Assembly (NCBI GenBank): GCA_025618425.1
Contig: CM046850.1
Location: 8,473,749 to 8,537,748 of the forward strand
Reading direction: 5' to 3'
Length of the DNA stretch: 64,000 nt
From: Heliocidaris tuberculata
Lineage: Eukaryota; Echinodermata; Echinoidea; Camarodonta; Echinometridae
The position numbers and the translations under genes were made by a program. The notes under the pieces are model-generated. The model saw nothing but the letters and a program-made list of their open reading frames with translations, ran no database searches and had not been told where the DNA came from. This document shows positions 36,201-48,200 of the stretch, piece after piece; the stretch's first letter is position 1; each line of letters begins with the position of its first letter.

Positions 36201-39200
36201 TTTCTACATCTGCTGCACAAGGTCTTTAAACTTCATCCATTGATATTTTTATACAAGTAACTGATAACGTTTTTCGTGCATACTATTTCATCAATCAGCA
36301 GACTTAATTACAATTCTGCACTCACAGTGCATGCTTTTCAATTCTGGGGAGTGCCCGAATTGGTTGCTTCTTTCCAGGTGCACCCATGCTAATTCAAATA
36401 ACAATAATGTTCGTATCCTACCTAAATTGGTCCCCATTTATACACCTTGGTAGAGAGAGGTAATGCAGATAAAATGCCTTGCTTTAAAGGTACTTCATCC
36501 CTTTTGCAGCCCTAAATTTTGAGGTTGTGTTAGTATACAATAAATTACAAAAGAATTATAATTGGAAAACTTGTGTGGATGTGAAAAGGATTATAATTGG
36601 CTTTTAAGTAAGTAATAACAATTTGGTATCACATTATTTTTTTCAACTGAAAAAAAAAAAGTGTAATCTTTAAAATGATTTTTTGACCATTACTAGTAAA
36701 TGTACTTGCATTGATTTCTGAATAGCTCCCTCTGCGACAAAAGCAAAATTTTTAATTTCTTACAAAGGAGTTTTTTCCGACCTTAAAATTACATAGGCAG
36801 TATCTACAGGATGCCTAGTAAACCTGTGCAAAGTTTCGCAGAATTTTGTGTAAGTCTGCAAAAGGGATGAAGTACATGTACCTATAAGGACATCAATGTA
36901 GAATTGAGAGATTATGGTTCTCACCTCGTGCTCTCTACTCTCCTCTTCAAGGCATCGCTGGAGCTCTTCCAGTCTTCGTATCTCATGGCTAGATTGGGCC
37001 TGGATCATAGAAAAAAAAAGTGCATTTGTACATTTTAGGGCTTGAACTTGAAGTAGAATTTGACTTTAAAGGGAAATCCTACCTTAATGGCAATTCGTTC
37101 TGAAAGAGAGCAGAAATACCAGAGAAGCAGATTGGTGACAGTCTGAATGAAATCGGACAAGCAGTAACAAAGTTATGAATTTTGGAAAGTTGCAATCACT
37201 ATACATATGGGAATTTCAAATTGGCAGAATCGGTAATGTTACTGTGATGTAGCGGTGGACAACTTCCCCATTTGCTCCAACCACAAAATGACTAAAATAT
37301 CAGTTTTTCAAAATGTATTATTCAGTAGGATCTTTTTTTTTTTCATGAGGACTTATAACAAGATACTACATGTATCTACAATACAATGGGAGTACTGCCC
37401 CGTGGGAAAGAGCGCTTAGGACAAAACTGCAAATTAATATTTTAGTGAACGGGAGAGTCAATATGTCACAATCAACGAATCAAATTGCCAATTTGAGATT
37501 TGCAACGATATAGTGATCTCATTTTTCAAACATCCATAACTTTCTTATTCCTTTTCTGATTTCTTTCAGACTTTTACCATCCTGTTTTTATTTTTCTGCT
37601 TTCACACAAATCATCTTAAAGGGTACCAAGCACCAAAAAATATTTTGCTCTGTATGTTAGAAGTTCTATGTCGTAATACTACAGGTAATTTCAAAATATG
37701 GGCTTTAGATATTACTTCTATAAAGAGCAAAGCAATTTTAAATTACACTCTCTATAAGCATATAAGCACCTCATAAGTAGACTACTCAATGCACATGTAC
37801 GCGCTCGCCAAGATAAGGGCTCGGGACCCAACTCGGAGATCGGTTCCGTGTGCGCACCTTCATGTTCTTCTTTATTTCCTTCATACTAACTTTTGACCTA
37901 TAGAATGCCAGATAAAGTTCTTTGAGGTTGATTTTATCCTTTCTAGCTGTACACAAATTACTTTTTTTCAGGTGATTGGTACACTTTAATCAAGGTTGAA
38001 CTGCCCCTGTTCAAAGGAACATATTTCACTCCATTTCGACCAAGGGAGAACAAAGTCCCACTGGGGCGCCTGTCTATGCCACGGGTGCAAAAATCAGCAT
38101 TTTCGTCAAACTAACCTTCACTTCAGAGATTTCTTGCTCTTTCAATGCCAGTACTTGATGGAATTTCTCCAGAGCTGCATGAAGATCCTGACTTGGCTCT
38201 ACCTTGGCTACATCCTCCTCCGTCTGCGTCTCCATGGTAACAACATCCTTCTGCATCTAAAAATGAAATACAGATTATTAAAGTGATTTGGTAACTTTGT
38301 AGAGGCTTGAGAAAATCTGAGTTGCCTGGCCTTACATGCTATCAGTATATGTATATGGTGTAAAAATGAAGCCCTGGAAAAAAAAAAGCACTTCAAAATC
38401 ATCATGTGCTTCACAAAAGTTAACATATGCAAGTGACCGGAAATGCAAGACTCATTTTCTCCCATAGACTCAGTGTTAGACTAAAGCGTATGACTATACG
38501 CTTTCGTAAATGGGAGTATTCAGTCATAGATATCTTAATAATAACATTATATATTTGAAAACCTTTCTATGCCTGGCTATTTATTTATCCTTCTGATCAT
38601 CATTATACAAGACACATATCAAAATTCAACAATTTATTACATCAAGCATCCACAAAGCTACCGAATCCCTTTAACAGTCATAACCTGTCAATATAAAGTG
38701 GCCATAATTTTTAGTTTTGTTTACAATAGCTCGAATAACAAAACTGCCTTTTTTTTCTCACTCTGCTTATTGATAAATGATTACTTATTTACTTATCTGA
38801 TGTCCATGCTGTTGACTGTACCATTCATTACTTGTTATGTTTCGCATTTACATAGGTTGTAGCATGATTATGACTACCCTTCCCTGGCTGTGAGACAATG
38901 AAAATAACCCATTAAGTTACTTACTTGTGACATGATTTCATGGTTTACAGCTTCCAGTTTTGCCTTTTCTTCACTGATTCTGTGAAGATGAAAAAGAACA
39001 TATGTATAAAAACAAACGGATATAAAAAATAAAAAATTCTATGTATTGCTATTACTTTTACAATACCATGGCCCCGTTGCATAAAGCTTACCATTAGTGG
39101 TAACTCTGCTATCAATGGTAACTACCATGGTAACATCACTCAACAGCCAATCAAAATCAACGTTTCCATGAGAATTACCATTGATGGTAAAGTTACCGCT

Positions 39201-42200
39201 AATGGTAAGTTTTATGCAACAGGGCCCATATCATTCATAGATTCTGCAATGGTAAATATCTTATACAGGCCTTATTGGAGGACTAAAGAGGGGGAGAAAC
39301 TAGCATTTCTTGTGTGATTATGTAGGATAAGCTGAATACCTGGAAAGTTAAAGAGAAGTTTGAGTTCTGGGAAAGGTAAAAAAAAATAATAATTTGTGAG
39401 CTTTCTCATTCTCTTTATGTCAGTTTGGAAGATTATCATAGCAGAAATGTCCTCTGAAAAGGAATGCTTTTTAAATGCCCTAACATTCAAACTGTGACAA
39501 AAAGCAGCTGAAATGTTCGGGCCGAACATGAGTGTGTAGTCCCATATACACATTTCTGTGTGCAGTGCAGTGACTCTCAACAGCACTGAGCAAATTTCTT
39601 CTCATTTTGGTGATTCCAAAACCTTACAGCATACACCAATTCTTATGTTATATATAATCAGCCTTTCCCAATTGCTTTGAGGCAGTTTCTTTCGCAACAT
39701 TATTACATGACTAGAACTCAACTTTATCTTTAATTCAACAACTTGGCAAGCAACGCATTTATTGACATAAAGAAGACGCGACTGAATTCATCTAAAAGCA
39801 TGCTTTGTTCACAATCATAACTTAGAAAATGTAGCACTATTGGAAATGGTAAAACATCAACAGTAGAATGAATACTGGTTATAAATTTTAGAAATTAACG
39901 TAAGGAATAATGCATTTTGTCAGTCTTTAACATCACACTATGAACAACCTTCGTTGGTCTGTTTCACTTTACAAGTACATGTAAGTGTATATCTGTTCAT
40001 AATGTTATGACTTGTCACATCGAGTGGCCAAGGAAAGCCCACTGCACATTCTATGATCCGACTGTGATCTGATGATGGAAGAAATCTCAACAGCATTCAA
40101 TAGCTACGGATATTTAAACAAGTAAACTCTTCTTGACCAAGGTTCCAAATAATAAAGAATATAAAAATAAATATATTGGTGCATTGTACACCTTCCAGTA
40201 GAGTAAAGGCAATTTAGCTTCAAATTATATAAAATCGCACGACAGGTCTGACGGCCCTACAATTTAGGACTGATTAGGCCTTTTTGCTGTGGATTATAGT
40301 GTGTCGTGACCTCAAGTTAATGTTTATACTACTGACCCTACTGGGGTTTTTTTATACTGAATATGAAAGACTTCATCAAAATAAGAATTAAAATTAATGT
40401 CTTTCATAAGATTGTCATTGCATCTCACCTAGTGAGCTCATCTTGTAAACTCTCCATGTCATTCAGAACTTCTGCAAGTCTTGTTTCCACCATAGTCACT
40501 TTTTCTTCCTTCAGTTTCTCCTCTACCTTCAAGGCATCCATTTCTTGAAGGACACAGGACAGTCTCAACTCTAATTCATTTACTTTCTCCTCTTTGAGAA
40601 AGTCTTGCTCTTGCGAGACGCTGGCTAACCTCGACTCCAGCTCAGCCACTTGTGCTTCTCTCAAGTTCTTTTCTTCTTTCAGATCCTCCATCTCTTCTAG
40701 GACACAGGACAGTCTTGACTCCACTTCAACCACTTTCTCCTCTTTGAGGGTTTCCTGCTCCTGTGAGACATTGGCTAACCTTGACTCCAGGTCTGCCACT
40801 TGCTCTTCTTTCAAGTTCTTTGCTTCCTTAAGATCCTCCATTTCCTGTAAAACACTGGCCAACTTCAATTCCATTTCAGCCACTTTCTCCACTCTGAGAG
40901 TGTCCTGCTCCTGTGAGATACTGGCTAACCTGGACTCAAACTCTGAAATTTGCTCTTCTCTTGAGTTCTTCTCCATCTTCAGAGCCTCCAGCTCTTGGAG
41001 AACACCATCCAAATGTGACTCCATCTCAAGAAATTTGTCCTCTTTCAAATTCTTCTCTTCCTTTAAAACTTCAAGCTCTTGCAGAACACCTGTCAAATGT
41101 GTCTCCAGCTCAGTCACTTTGTCTTCTTCCCCACTCTTCTTCTCCTGCGAAATAATGGCCAACCTTGACTCAAGCTCAGTGATTTGCTCATCTGTCACAT
41201 TCTTCTCTTCCTTCAAAGTCTCCATCTCCTGGAGAACACCTGTCAATTGCGACTCAAGCTCCACCACTCTGTCCTTGTTGAAATTCTTCTCTTCCCTCAG
41301 AGTGTTCATCTCTCCTAGGACACTGGTCAAATGGGACTCCAACTCTGCCACTTTGCCTTCCTCATCAAGCTCCTTCGACACAGTGGCTAACCTTGCCTCC
41401 AGCTCTGTCATCTGAGCTTCTCTTGTTTTCTTCTCTTCCATCAGACCCTCTATTTCCTGCATGCCACTGGTCAACCACGACTCCAGCTGAGCTATTTTCT
41501 GTTCTCTTAGGGCCTTTTCTTCCTTAAGATCATTCACCTCCTTCAGAACGTCATTCAAACGTGACTCTAGCTCAACAACTTTGCCTTCCTCTCCACTTCC
41601 CAGGTCTTGCTGGACATTGGCCAGCCTTGCCTCAAGATTAATTATTTGCTCCTCTTTCCCATTCTTCTCTTCCCGCAGAGCCTCTGTCTCTTCAAGAACT
41701 GTAGCCAAACGGGCTTCGAGTTCTGCTGTTTTACTTTCCTCTTCAATTTCCTTCTGCTGCATGGCCTCATCCAACCTTGACTCCAGCTCAGCAATTTTCT
41801 CATTTTTGCACGCTTCTCCCTCTTTCAGGGATTCCACCTCTTGGAGAAGACCTGCCAGATGAGATTCCAGCTGAGCGACTTTCTCTGATTGCACATCCAC
41901 ATCCTCCTCTGGAATACTGGCTAGCAGCGAATTCAGTTCAGCAATTTTCTCTTCTTTCAGTTTTTTCTCTTCCTTCAGGGCTTCTGTCTCCTGCAGGACA
42001 CTGGCCAACCTCGCCTCCAGCTCCATAAATTTCTCCTCTTTCAAACCCTCCTCTTGTTCCTGGAGAACAATGGCAAACCTAGATTCTAACTCCATTATTT
42101 TCTGTTCTTTCAGAGTCCCCTCCTCTCTCAAGGTCTCCTTCTCCTGGACAATGCTGGCCAACTTTGCCTCCAGGTCAGCAACTTTCTCCTCTTGCTCGAC

Positions 42201-45200
42201 CTCCTCTTTCTTTAAATCCTCCATTTCCAGGAGAATGTTGGCCAACCTCGACTCCAGACCTGGCACTATCTCCTCTTCCATGACATTCTTCTCCTGCAAG
42301 GCATCGGCCAACTTTGCCTCCAGTTCCGTCACCATCTCCTCTTTCCCACTTTCCTTCTTAAAAGACTCCATCTCCCTCAAGACTTCAGCCAGCCTTGACT
42401 CCAACTCCACAACCTTCTCACTGTCCTCCCTCTCCATCTCAATCTGTTTTTCTCCAGAAGCGCCCCCTGCCCCCTCCTTCTCCTTCAGTCTATCATAGGC
42501 CTCCTGCAGCTGCTGGCGTAGTTCAGAGGTCATAGACCGGTGGCGCTCTTTCTCTGCATCCAGCTGGAAGTCCAGGTCCTTCTTTTCATTTTCAGACTGA
42601 GTCAGTTGAGCAGTGATCTTAGTCTGATGGCAAAAGAATGGGAGGATATTGTTTAATCAGCAAACAAGTTCTTTTTTCACCAATATCTGAACCTTTACCA
42701 TTCTTAATCATTTCTTTTCATTTATCTTTATTTTACCACATAAACTCATTCAGTGCCAACTTCTTGTTAAATCAGTAAATGATCTCCTCATGTACCAATA
42801 TTTATATCTTGATTATTCTTATTCATTTAAAAAAAAAAAATCTTCATTTCCAACAATAAACCCATTTAGTGGATAGTACACTGTAGTTAAAATAATTCAA
42901 ACATGTATTACCATGTTACTCAAACACAGTTTTTAACAGTTGGCATTTGAGTGTAAATGTTGGTTTGGTTGTAGTTCAAATAGTCCCTTCTAAAATTTTT
43001 ACATGTAAGGACATTATTGCTAACAAAAGTGATGGAAATAATGCATAATCATGATAAAAGGAACTATAACTTACATTAAAACGAATTGAAAGGACTGATG
43101 AACATGAAACTGTCTAAGATTAAGATTGAAAGACACAGTAAACTGCCTTGAAAAAAAAAAGGCAAGGTAAAACATCCGACACAAGCGTAGTGCACTTCAC
43201 ATTTCTGTATATAATTACACACATATGACTAAGAATGCTTAGGAGTCTTTGTTGCATGCAATTACTGTTTTTCATTCCCACCAAATGGGTTTATTTTGCC
43301 ACACCACTGGTTTTCTTTAACCCTTTCATGACAGGAATTATTTAAGGGCTTAATTGGTCACATTTTGTTCTTCAAATTGGCAACAATAATAATTTTCTTT
43401 TAATGCTACATGGTTCTAATAAAATGTAATGTCTTTGAAAACAATATACATCATTGCGAACTTTGTCACAAAGTTGAAAAATTGCCAATTTTGATAAAAA
43501 ACAATGATTTGAACCTCTCAATGTGTTGCCAATTTAAGGATTCTAAAGCTTATTCTTCTTTTTAAAATTCTTGAAATCAAACGCAGTATGGTCATGCAAT
43601 AAAACAAGACACAGTGTGTGCAGAAATTTTTGCTCTTTCTGCTCATCCATCTGGTATATCATTTTGGACTCTGAATCAAATGTTATTGAGCCAAACCACA
43701 AAATGAGTTGTGATGTCGCAAAAGGGTTAAAGCAGTTTACTAAGTCATCCATGAATGAGGCTTTAGAACTGACTATGTACTGACCTCTACCTCCTTCACA
43801 TCTTTATCCTTCTGTTTCAGAATCTCATGAAGCTTGTTGATTTCCTGAAGATATTCAATCTGTGAAAACACCATAGAAATAATTAAAGATCATTTGGTAA
43901 AAGTTTGCTGGTTTCTAATACGTACATGTACATGTATTTAAGCCCTTCTCTGCCACTGACAGAGGAGGAGTCCGAAGACATGTATACAATATATCTAGGG
44001 TGACACTATCAGATGCCTAGGACACATGGGCACCCAGAGTCCGGGCCCCCAAATTTTAACATTTTATTTCATTTTACTTTATTTCATTTCCAAGAAAACA
44101 ATATAAAAATAACTGAGAATGCAAAAGACGAAGTAAAATAACAGAAGGAGAAAAGAAAAAAAAACAAGCACCAGCTAATCCCTGGGATTACCAAAAGAAA
44201 ACATGTTTGTGTAGAAGTTTCTCTTCATTAGCTGGTGGTATTCAATTCAATACCATAAACATGTAGACATAAAAAAAGTTCACCAGTGTAAATACAAGAA
44301 ATACATGTAGTAATTAATAACTGCATGGCCCCCTTGCATAAAAAGATGCGATTAAACGCAACTCAAAAAATTAAACGCAACTTGATTTTCAACCAATCAG
44401 GATCGCGTATTTGGGACTTGCGTTAAATTTTTTGAGTTGCGTTTAATCGCAACTTTTTATGCAAGAGGGCCCAGGTCGTTCAAAAAAAAGAAAGAAAAAG
44501 AAAAGATGATGTTCTTGGTTCAATAAAAAGAGACAGCGAGAGCGAGAAAGAGAGAAATGAAAAAGGAGAGAAAAGTAAAGAGAAGAAAGAATGAAATTTA
44601 ATTTGGGGCTCATGCATACAGACCTCCAAATTTTCAGTCTGGTCCCCCTATGAAAAAAGTGTGTAGCCCTGCTAGGACACAGCTTTAATCAAATCTTTTT
44701 GTCTGACAAAATGGGAGAGGAGCTTGCAAGTTAGGTCACCACGTTGCAAATTGTGTTTGATCTACAGGTATCAATCACAAGCTTAAAACTTCATAACTTT
44801 CTTATGCTTCATCAGAATTCTGTCACACTTTCGCTGATCTGTTTCTATCATTTTCCTTCCTTTATTAAAGCCAACTTGATGCTAGATTAAACTTCCCCTA
44901 TTCCTTTCCCATCTATCAATCCATGGATCTTGAGGAATCTCTTCCACTCCTTACCTCTTGATCTTTCAGAGATTTGTCCTCCCATCTTGTAAACTGTTGC
45001 AGCTCTGCATACTCTTCAGATTTCTGCATCAGCTCAAACCTTAGCTCCGCTATCTCCTCCTTCCTAAATGACGCAACATGATGGAGAGACATCCCAGTTT
45101 AGAAATGGAATAGCACATGTATTTCACAATATCCCTGCACCTCACCAATAAGTAATCAATCTGTTTCCATGTGAACGTAATATATTGAAATATTGTATAT

Positions 45201-48200
45201 CAAAAAGAGGTTTGGACATTGCACAAATGAGAGCTCAGAAATGAATTGTGTTTGTGCACAAAATTCTAACCTGCAGCATATTGTAAGCATTGCAGCTGGA
45301 GAAAAGGCCCAAATACCAGTAGCTCTGAATTGATGACAGCCATGTTAATAGTCGGACATAACTACAATTGAGTTATCTATGCTTACTATTCCAACCTCAA
45401 TCAGGATTATTTAACTGCTTTAAGAATAAAATCAATTTTTTTATGAAGAATGGTTGTTGTCACACCTCAGGTACATGTATGCTGTGGCTTTAAGTGGCGG
45501 CAGGATTACTTACAGTTTTGTGAAGTCAGATTGTTGATCTGTTCTCATTGCCAGTTCTTTCTTGACCTCCTCCAGCTCAGACTGCAACTGGTTTTTTTCC
45601 TCACTTAGAGCTTCACACAATGTCAATGACTCCATCAGTTCTCCTTTCCTGTTTCAATCATATCAAGCACAACAAACGAGGAAATCATCAGAAGTTTTCA
45701 ATGTTATTGAAAATTCTTATTATTTAAAGAAATTAACAAATTCACTGAAACCAAAGAATTGACCATGGCCCTGAACTTTGTATTTTGGTTGCCAGACAGG
45801 CAACCTAGACGATTGTTTAGGTTGCCAAATTCAACGTTTGGTGTTCATACAAAGTGAACTGCACAAAATTCATATGAATTAACAAAACGTGACCCTACAT
45901 GTATTTCACTTGCCACCAGGGCAACAAAGGGCAAAACAACAGGTTGACAACAAGATTTTAGGTGGTCACTGGTCCATGGCATCTAGGTAACTGCTAATTT
46001 CAAACCCTATAACTTTCACAAAAAAACATGACAGCTGTGACTCCAAGAAAGAAATGAAGAGTGGCACTATTCAAGCCTGATATAAATAACAATAACAGGA
46101 CAGAACTCTAGTTTGTAAACAAATTTTTAGGCATTACTCCCAGTGTTAAAGTTTGTATGCTCGATCTGTAATGAAAACCACAAGTCAGAAAAAATTTGGA
46201 ACCAGCGGGATTTGAACCTGTTTTCTACTGCTTGCCGGGCAGCGACTTAACCACCAGGCTATTCTGGTTCACGGCCAAGTCACGATGAACTGAAATCAAA
46301 TACCCAAGAGCCTTTTCTTTCTAATTAATATTCAACGCTCCGCCGAGGACAATAGTTAGTAATCAGAAAGTAAAGGATCTTGGGTATTTGATTCCAGTTT
46401 ATCGTGACTTGGCCATGAACCAGAATAGCCTGGTGGTTAAGTCGCTGCCCGGAAAGCAGTAGATGACAGGTTCGATTCCCGTTGGTTCCAATTTTTTTTC
46501 TGACTTGTGATTTTCATTACAGATCAAGCATACAATCTTTAACACTGGGAGTAATGCCTAAAAATTTGTTTACAAATCAAAATTCCTCCCATTAAGCTTC
46601 TTCAATTACTAAGGACAGAACTCACCGAGAATCAAGATTTGTAAATACTTAGTTCACCCAAACTAAGAGAGTGTAAGCACTATCAGATCATAATATCATA
46701 AACAATTAATGTTTTTTGTGATTTGAAAATGCTTACATTATCTCCTAATCAAAGTATAAGGCACAGTTACAAAATACTTACAGTTTATCCACATCTGGAT
46801 GCTGTGTCTGGGTGGCTTGGGCAGCACCTTGACTGGTCTCACTGAGTTTGGCCTGCAGTTGGTCTTTCTCTTCTTGCAGAGCATCACACAGTGCTGACGA
46901 CATTTCAAGTTCAGCTCTCCTACATAGAGAAACCCAGAAAGAAAATATCATCCATTACTACTTATGGCGATTCTATCTAGCACAGATATGCATGTCCTAC
47001 CCACAGTTGATAATATGCATATTTTCACTTGTGTTGTGTTGGGAACATATGTAGGGCATCACTTGAAATTTTTAAACTCACAGGGAGCTTCTACAAATGT
47101 AGGTTTCATCATGAAGAGGCATTCTATCAGACCCTCTGCAAGATTGATAGCAATTCTCCCTATCGCATATAGCCGATATCAGCCGATATCAGCCGATATC
47201 AGCTCCCGATGCCGATATCGGGGACAACGATGTTGGCACATATATTTCCGGTTCCAGTCTATAGCTATAGTGAGCATACACTGATATTTCCTTACTTTTT
47301 TCGTACGTGATTGTTCTGCTGAAAACACGTTTTGCATCTTCGGCTCAACATCCCACATTGGGTGGCTTCACAGAAGAATCCCATTTAAATATCAACTGTA
47401 TAAAAACACGATTATTTGCTAGATTAGGAACAAAAGGGAGTTTTTGCTAGGCTGACCACGTCTTCTAACACATTGTCAATGACGCTCTGGCCGGACCCGG
47501 AAGCTCAGTTGCCAGCAATCACATGCCCCAAAATTAGAGCGCCGCATGCGTTCGGATTCGGAGAGCTATATGCGATACGGAGATTTAGCAATTAATAACA
47601 ATTTATACAGGATGATTAAAGAAAAGGTTGAGTTCTGGGAAAGGTGAAAAATAATTTGTGAGCTTTCTCATTCCTTTTACGTCAGTTTCGGAAGAAAATC
47701 ATAGGAGAAATGTTCCCTGAAAAGGATTGCTCTAAAAATGCTCTCATATTCAAAATATGACAAGAAACAGCTGAAATGTTCGGGCTGAACATGTGGGTGT
47801 AGTCCCATATACACATTTCTGTGTGCAGTGCATGTGACTCTTAGGAGGATTGAGTCAATTTCTTCTCCTTTTGGTGATTCTAAAAGCTTACAAAATACAC
47901 CTATTCTTTTGTACTATATAATCAGCCTTTCCCAATCGCTTCCAGACAGTTTCGTTCATAATGTAGTCGCATGACCAGAACTCAACTTTATCTTCAAAAA
48001 TTACTTGTATTTCATGCCAGGACTGAGGATTCTTGACTTTTCCACCACATTTAACCCGTTGACCACTGGAGTATCTCTTTCCCATAGGCTTAACCCTTTC
48101 ATGACAGGAATTATTTAAGGGCTAAATTGATCACATTTTGTTCTTCAAATTAGCAACAATAATATTTTTCTTTTAGTGCTACATGGTTCTAATAAGTTGT

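Larger units (their letters stand above)
46112..46576. mobile_element. Foldback with a tRNA-like sequence in each arm
   Basis: Arms of about 190 bp (left TTTGTAAACAAATTTTTAGG, right CCTAAAAATTTGTTTACAAA) are close inverted copies around a short centre near 46345. Each arm contains a 73-nt tRNA-like sequence. Intron 14 of CENPE. Short AGGACAGAACTC direct repeats lie just outside both ends. Confidence 0.8.

Noticed and set aside
40594..42498. Long plus-strand frames rich in Ser/Phe opposite the big coiled-coil exon
   Set aside because: They are antisense shadows of the repetitive exon 18 of CENPE; the minus strand has the full-length frame with correct splice sites.
46198..46489. Two functional tRNA genes
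   Set aside because: Both lack U33, have mispaired T stems or mismatched anticodons, and sit in the arms of a palindromic element; SINE-like pseudo-tRNAs are more likely.
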